Source: JBFILW01 sp041612005
Lineage (GTDB): Bacteria; Gemmatimonadota; Gemmatimonadetes; Palauibacterales; Palauibacteraceae
Assembly (NCBI GenBank): GCA_041612005.1
Contig: JBFILW010000033.1
Coordinates: 1 to 18,679, forward strand
DNA length: 18,679 nucleotides
Reading direction: 5' to 3'
A program made the position numbers and the translations under genes. Positions 14,961 through 18,679 of this stretch are shown in pieces. Under the pieces are notes generated by a model, which saw nothing but the letters and a program-made list of their open reading frames with translations, ran no database searches and was not told the origin of the DNA. Positions within the stretch are counted from its first letter, which is position 1. The number at the start of each line of letters is the position of its first letter.

Positions 14961-16477
14961 CCTCTCCTTTCGTCCTCGACCTCCCGGGCGGACCTCTCGA
15001 GTCCCGCCACCGACATGGCGCGACGCGGCGCCAGCGCGAGGGCCCGCTGGAAAGCGGCCCCGGCCGCGGCGGGATCGCCGAGCGAGAGCAACATCTCGCC
15101 CAGCAACTCATGGGATGGCTTCACGACGTCCGGCGGCCCGAACTCGAGCGGCAGCGCGTCCTCGAGCGCCGTCGCCTCGCGCATCGCCGAGAGCGCGTCG
15201 TCGGCCATCCCGTCGCTAAACGCCAGCGCGGCGCCCAGCTCCTTCGTCATGATCGCCGTCACGTCGCGGGCCGGGGTCGTGGTAGCCGGCATCCCGTCGA
15301 GGATGGCTCGAATGCGTCGGAGCTGCCGCTCGGCTTCCGAACGCTCGCCTCGTTGGAGAGCCGCGTAGCCGAGCGCGAACGCGTCCTTGGCCCGCACCGC
15401 CGCTGACGTCCCCTCGTCGTCGATCTCCCACTCCAGCGCGGGGTCCGACCAGCGTGCCGTGTTCACCAGGTAGTCGGCCCGCATGCTCAGCATGTAGCTC
15501 CTCGCTCCCCTCCCCGCCGACGGTCCGAGGTTGTCGTGCGCCCGCACCAGGTTCGCCTGCGCCGCGTCGAAGCGCCGCTGCTGCGCCAGCGCGTAGCCGA
15601 GCCACGCGGTGTAATGGCCGGGTCCCCACGACGTCAGCTCGGCGGCGATGATGTTTTGCGACACCACGTCGGGCCACATGCCAAGCGCGAGGAAGATGTG
15701 GGTCGTCATGTGCTGGGCGTGGGCCGCATCCGGTGCGATGCCCGAGTAGGCGCGGGCCGCCCGCAGCCCCAACGGAGCGTGGATCGGGTCGTCGTAGGAG
15801 TGGATCATATAGTGAGCCACGCCCGGGTGGTCCGGGTAACGGTCGAGCAACTCCTCGACGATAGCCGCCGCGCGCATGTAGGTGGGAATCACCCGCACGC
15901 CGTCGCTCAGCCCGAGCAGTGAAAGCGCGTAGAAAGCCCCGGCGTCCGGGTCGTCCGGGAAGGCCTCCGAAAGGCGCCTCATGGCGAGCATGTAGGCGGT
16001 GTCGCGCTCCGCCTTCGGCCCATCGGCCCAGAGCGCTTCCGCGGCCTCCATATAGAGCCGCTCACGGTCGGTTGGCGCCAGGGCCACGCGCTCGGTGGGC
16101 GTCGGGGCGAGTCGCTCGAGCGCCTCGATGGCGGCGTCCCGGTTCCGCTCTCGCCACAGCGGATGGTTGTACGTCATCGCCTCGCCCCAATAGGCGAGCG
16201 CGAAATCCGGCTGCAGCTGCTGGGCCCTCCGGAACTCATCGGCCGCCGAGCCGTACTCGAAGCTGTGCAGGTAAAGAAGCCCGAGCCGGAAGTGCTCTTG
16301 AGCCTCGGGCGAAGCCGATGTCGCAAAGTCCACGCTGCCGAGCCGTGGCCCGACTTCCTGGGTCACGAGGGCCGCGGGTGCCGACGCCAGCGGCACCACA
16401 AGCGCGAGACTCGAGCAGGCGACTGCAACAGCGGTGTGCCGTCGTTTGTCTAACGGACTACAATGCGCACGCACCAT
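14948..16477 (-). CDS. Secreted His-rich TPR protein
   Basis: The product has 509 residues. A likely N-terminal signal (about 11-37, KRRHTAVAVACSSLALVVPLAS) is followed by TPR-like helical repeats. The first is HFRLGLLYLHSFEYGSAADEFRRA (62-85) with the next FALAYWGEAMTYNHPLW. Later repeats lie near residues 290-315, 365-385 and 450-480. A central block holds many His residues: Gly-Val-Ala-His222, MIHSYDDPIHAPLG with His226 and His233, AAHAQHMTTHIFLALGMW with His253, 256 and 260, and GPGHYTAW with His288. This pattern recurs in a family of TPR proteins whose role I do not know. The GAAAGGAG site at 16484-16491 fixes the start. It ends inside the convergent VOC gene. Confidence 0.85.
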   Translation of the reverse strand: MVRAHCSPLDKRRHTAVAVACSSLALVVPLASAPAALVTQEVGPRLGSVDFATSASPEAQEHFRLGLLYLHSFEYGSAADEFRRAQQLQPDFALAYWGEAMTYNHPLWRERNRDAAIEALERLAPTPTERVALAPTDRERLYMEAAEALWADGPKAERDTAYMLAMRRLSEAFPDDPDAGAFYALSLLGLSDGVRVIPTYMRAAAIVEELLDRYPDHPGVAHYMIHSYDDPIHAPLGLRAARAYSGIAPDAAHAQHMTTHIFLALGMWPDVVSQNIIAAELTSWGPGHYTAWLGYALAQQRRFDAAQANLVRAHDNLGPSAGRGARSYMLSMRADYLVNTARWSDPALEWEIDDEGTSAAVRAKDAFALGYAALQRGERSEAERQLRRIRAILDGMPATTTPARDVTAIMTKELGAALAFSDGMADDALSAMREATALEDALPLEFGPPDVVKPSHELLGEMLLSLGDPAAAGAAFQRALALAPRRAMSVAGLERSAREVEDERRGQSK

Positions 16478-16483
16478 TCCAGA

Positions 16484-16491
16484 CTCCTTTC
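16484..16491 (-). promoter_or_regulatory. Shine-Dalgarno site of the TPR gene
   Basis: On the minus strand the sequence reads GAAAGGAG, six bases before the ATG at 16477. It supports this start over later in-frame Met codons. Confidence 0.7.
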
Positions 16492-16509
16492 ACCGGGCAG
16501 GAAGATATG

Positions 16510-16548
16510 CGACCCGACTCGCGCCATCTAGCGGCCCTGAGCGGGTCG
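16510..16548 (-). other. Inverted repeat between the epimerase and TPR genes
   Basis: CGACCCG (16510-16516) and CGGGTCG (16542-16548) are perfect complements. CTC (16518-16520) and GAG (16539-16541) can extend the stem to ten pairs with one bulged base. It lies after the epimerase stop and before the TPR ribosome site. It could be a weak terminator for the upstream pair or a 5'-leader hairpin of the TPR mRNA. No T-tract is present. Confidence 0.35.
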
Positions 16549-16562
16549 GCGACTGACCGGCG

Positions 16563-17624
16563 TCAGATCGTGCAGCCGAGGCCCGGCTCGGGACGCGGGT
16601 AGAGAACTCCGTCCCGCAGGATGACGGCGCCCGCCGTCGGATCACCGACCAAGTCGAGGTGTCCGTCGAGATCCGCATAGGCGACCGCTGAATGGGCGAG
16701 CGCGAAGTGCAGTCCGGCCGCAATCGCCAGACCTGCCTCGTCCATGCAGCCCACCATGACCTCGAGCCTCGCCGCCCGGGCCACGGAGGCGATTTGGAGC
16801 GCCTCCCCGATCCCGCCGACCTTCATGAGCTTGACGTTGATCATGTCGGCGAGGCCGTGCCGTGCGATGCGAAACGTGTCTCGCAGCGACAGAAGGCTTT
16901 CGTCGGCCATGATCGGTAACGGCGCCCCGCGAGTGACCGCACCGAGATCATCCAGCTCCTCGCTCGAGGTGGGCTGCTCCAGCAGCTCCAGACCGGCGGA
17001 CGAGGTCTCGCGCACGAACCGCATCGATGCTTCGACGCTGTAGCCCTGGTTCGCATCGAAACGGAGCTCGATGTCACGGCCGACCGCGCGCCGAACTTCG
17101 AGCACGCGGGCGATGTCGTCGTCGACGTCGATGCCGCCTTTCAGCTTGAGCGCCCGGAAGCCCTGCCCCACCCGGTCCCTGGCCCTGGCGACTGTCTCGG
17201 ACGCCGAGTGGATGCCGATAGTCACCGAGGTGGGAATGCTGTCGCGATACCCCCCGAGGAGAAGCCAGAGCGGCAGGTTGGCTGTCTTGCCCAGGATATC
17301 CAGCAACGCCATGTCGAGCGCGGCGCGGACGGACGGGTGGTCAGGAAAGGTCTTCCGGAGACGCGCCCGAGCCTGCGCGGTCCGGAGCGGGTCGCAGCCG
17401 TGGAGCTCGTCGCTCGCCACTCCGCACAGCGCTTCGAGCACGCCCTCCGGTGTCTCTCCCGTCACGGTCGGATCGGGGGCGGCGCAGCCCGACCCGCTGA
17501 CGCCCCCGTCGGTCTCGATGCGCACGAATACGTTGACGGCGGAGTCGACGGTCTCGTACGCGATCCGGTATGGCTCGGAGAGCGGGAAGCTCTCAGTCCA
17601 GGCCACCACGTTTGCTACTTTCAC
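16563..17624 (-). CDS. MR/MLE (enolase superfamily) enzyme, probable dipeptide epimerase
   Basis: The product has 353 residues from a GTG start. It shows the complete catalytic set of the muconate-lactonizing/Ala-Glu-epimerase branch: the KxK pair Lys160 and Lys162 in ALKLKGG, metal ligands Asp190 (DANQGY), Glu216 (EQP) and Asp241 (ADES), and the second base Lys268 in VKLMKVGG. A CMDEAGLAIAAGLHFALA segment and the motif ADLDG (Asp318 and Asp320) near the C-terminus match the DxD feature that holds the dipeptide amino group in L-Ala-D/L-Glu-type epimerases. Such enzymes epimerise dipeptides, for instance from muropeptides. The fine specificity is not readable. It begins 3 bases after the creatininase-family stop, so the two form an operon. 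The TPR gene follows downstream. Confidence 0.88.
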   Translation of the reverse strand: MKVANVVAWTESFPLSEPYRIAYETVDSAVNVFVRIETDGGVSGSGCAAPDPTVTGETPEGVLEALCGVASDELHGCDPLRTAQARARLRKTFPDHPSVRAALDMALLDILGKTANLPLWLLLGGYRDSIPTSVTIGIHSASETVARARDRVGQGFRALKLKGGIDVDDDIARVLEVRRAVGRDIELRFDANQGYSVEASMRFVRETSSAGLELLEQPTSSEELDDLGAVTRGAPLPIMADESLLSLRDTFRIARHGLADMINVKLMKVGGIGEALQIASVARAARLEVMVGCMDEAGLAIAAGLHFALAHSAVAYADLDGHLDLVGDPTAGAVILRDGVLYPRPEPGLGCTI

Positions 17625-17627
17625 CGC

Positions 17628-18515
17628 TCAGTACCGACGCTGGTGAATCTCGTCGAGGCTAAGCCATTTGAGGTCCTCGACCAGTTCGACGAGGTTCTTC
17701 ACCATCACGGCCCACATTTGCACGCCCTTCTCCCGGCTGGCCTTGCTCGGGTCACCCAGAACCCCGGACTTCGAGATGCGCTCGGTGTACGCGTACCAGC
17801 CGACGCTCTTGTGTGATGAGAAATCGAGGTAATGGCTGGAAAAGCGGGGAACGAACGATTCGGCGCGATCGAGCCGCACCATTCCGGGCCGGTTGGCCAG
17901 CGAGGTGCTGGTCTCGATCTCTCCCGCATGCGCGTCGTTGTGCGTCTCCGCGAGCGCCTCCACGTCCACGTCACTCGTCTCCCCGGAATCGACGCAGGTG
18001 AAGATCCTCACGTCCCGGTTGACCATTTGCGCTGCGAAATGCAGCGCCGGGCCGTTTCCGCCGTGACCGTTGATGATGACCAGCTTGGTGATCCCGTTGC
18101 GGGCCGCGCTGACGCCGATCTCGTACACGGTGGCGGCCAGCGTGTCGGGCCCAATGCTGAGAGTGCCGGGGAACTCGTCGTGGTGATACGACACACCGTA
18201 TGGGAGAAGCGGCAAAACCAGCGGTCTCGGGTTCGAGCAGCCCTCCGCGACTTCCTCCGCCAGGCGCAGAGCATCGAAAGCGTCCGTGTCGAGCGGGAGA
18301 TGAGGCCCGTGCTGCTCGATCGCTCCCACCGGGAGGAGCGCCACGTCGACCTCCTTGAATCGGCGTCCAGCCTCCGGCCAGGTCAGCTCACCGAGTCGGA
18401 TCGTGGTCGCCGCTTCGTCGTAGGCGGAATCGGCCCGGGTCTCGTCCGCCGAAGCTCTGCGCTCGTACGGATACGGCCGACCCAACGCCTCCGCCGACAG
18501 CGCATCACAACTCAC
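17628..18515 (-). CDS. Creatininase-family metal-dependent amidohydrolase
   Basis: The stretch from the GTG at 18515 encodes 295 residues. Family motifs are LPVGAIEQHGPHLPLDTD (61-78) with Glu67, His69 and Asp78 as metal ligands, YGVSYHHDEFPGTLS (106-120), INGHGGN (148-154) with His151, and DAHAGEIETS (194-203) with Glu199. The family includes creatinine amidohydrolase, the mycofactocin peptidase MftE and FAPy amide hydrolases, all of which cleave amide bonds with two metals. The first 40 residues, before RLGELTWPEA, lie outside the usual domain. The frame stays open with coding-like composition to the window edge, so the real start may be outside the window. It is followed after 3 bases by the dipeptide-epimerase-like gene, which suggests peptide or lactam catabolism. 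Confidence 0.9.
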   Translation of the reverse strand: MSCDALSAEALGRPYPYERRASADETRADSAYDEAATTIRLGELTWPEAGRRFKEVDVALLPVGAIEQHGPHLPLDTDAFDALRLAEEVAEGCSNPRPLVLPLLPYGVSYHHDEFPGTLSIGPDTLAATVYEIGVSAARNGITKLVIINGHGGNGPALHFAAQMVNRDVRIFTCVDSGETSDVDVEALAETHNDAHAGEIETSTSLANRPGMVRLDRAESFVPRFSSHYLDFSSHKSVGWYAYTERISKSGVLGDPSKASREKGVQMWAVMVKNLVELVEDLKWLSLDEIHQRRY

Positions 18516-18679
18516 CCAGGCACGCCCGCGCCGCTGCGCCGCTCCGAGCGAATGCTGCAGAAGGGTCCGGTGGAGCGCGGGCCGGATGTCTGCCGGAACG
18601 GTCTCGAACGGAGAGCGCTGTCGATCGAAGCGCAGCTGTTCGACCTCGCGACGCTCGCGAGCCTGCTTCGTCTCGCCGA
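18516..18679 (-). other. Open 5' extension of the creatininase-family frame, cut by the window edge
   Basis: Reading the minus strand in the creatininase frame upstream of 18515 gives about 54 codons with no stop. They encode residues such as FDRQRSPFETVPADIRPALH and LLQHSLGAAQRRGRAW. About four in five third positions are G or C, as in the real genes here. There is no Met codon in the stretch. Either the protein is longer, with an N-terminal domain I do not recognise, or this is a chance open frame in GC-rich DNA. Confidence 0.4.

Overview
The window is dense, GC-rich, bacterial chromosomal DNA with 20 protein-coding genes and very little intergenic space. I see no tRNA, rRNA, CRISPR array, insertion sequence, integrase or phage structural gene. 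The style of the genes points to a Gram-negative (diderm) bacterium: many signal peptides and lipoboxes, an outer-membrane beta-barrel, secreted beta-lactamase-fold hydrolases with C-terminal beta domains, and a His-rich TPR protein. Among phyla this mix most resembles Gemmatimonadota or a neighbouring lineage, but that is inference from gene style. No marker gene in the window settles it.

Layout. 159-2067 (+): a small multi-pass membrane protein, an MliC-like lipoprotein, an ABM-type small monooxygenase-fold protein and an outer-membrane barrel protein. 2096-3496 (+): a secreted serine hydrolase. 3536-4651 (+): a secreted fusion of a DUF6265-like domain with a family I inorganic pyrophosphatase. 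4655-8715 (+): a tightly coupled run of a PEBP/YbhB-like protein, an alkyltransferase-like (ATL) DNA-repair protein and two tandem 530-residue serine hydrolase paralogues. 8842-10422 (+): ATP-dependent PEP carboxykinase (pckA), the one clear central-metabolism gene. 10494-11708 (+): a protein that looks like a degenerate M15-type domain joined to a GH46-like (lysozyme-superfamily) catalytic domain, with no signal peptide. 11722-14960 (+): seven small genes (cupin, HEXXH membrane protein, lipoprotein-anchored VOC protein, second cupin, a one-helix protein of unknown function, an unknown lipoprotein, a VOC protein), several with overlapping stop and start codons. 14948-18679 (-): a His-rich TPR protein, an MR/MLE-family enzyme with dipeptide-epimerase features, and a creatininase-family hydrolase whose reading frame runs open to the window edge.

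How the genes may fit together. A loose common theme is the envelope and peptide or muropeptide turnover: three penicillin-recognising-fold hydrolases, a lysozyme-inhibitor-like lipoprotein, a GH46/M15-like protein, a probable dipeptide epimerase and a creatininase-type amidohydrolase. Only local couplings are directly visible: 4-nt overlaps between 5142-5537, 5534-7126 and 7123-8715; overlaps at 13100 and 13970; and a 3-nt gap at 17625-17627. I found no convincing new multi-gene defence or mobile system. The most unusual items are the M15-like/GH46-like protein, the DUF6265-pyrophosphatase fusion, the lipid-anchored VOC protein and the possible N-terminal extension of the creatininase.
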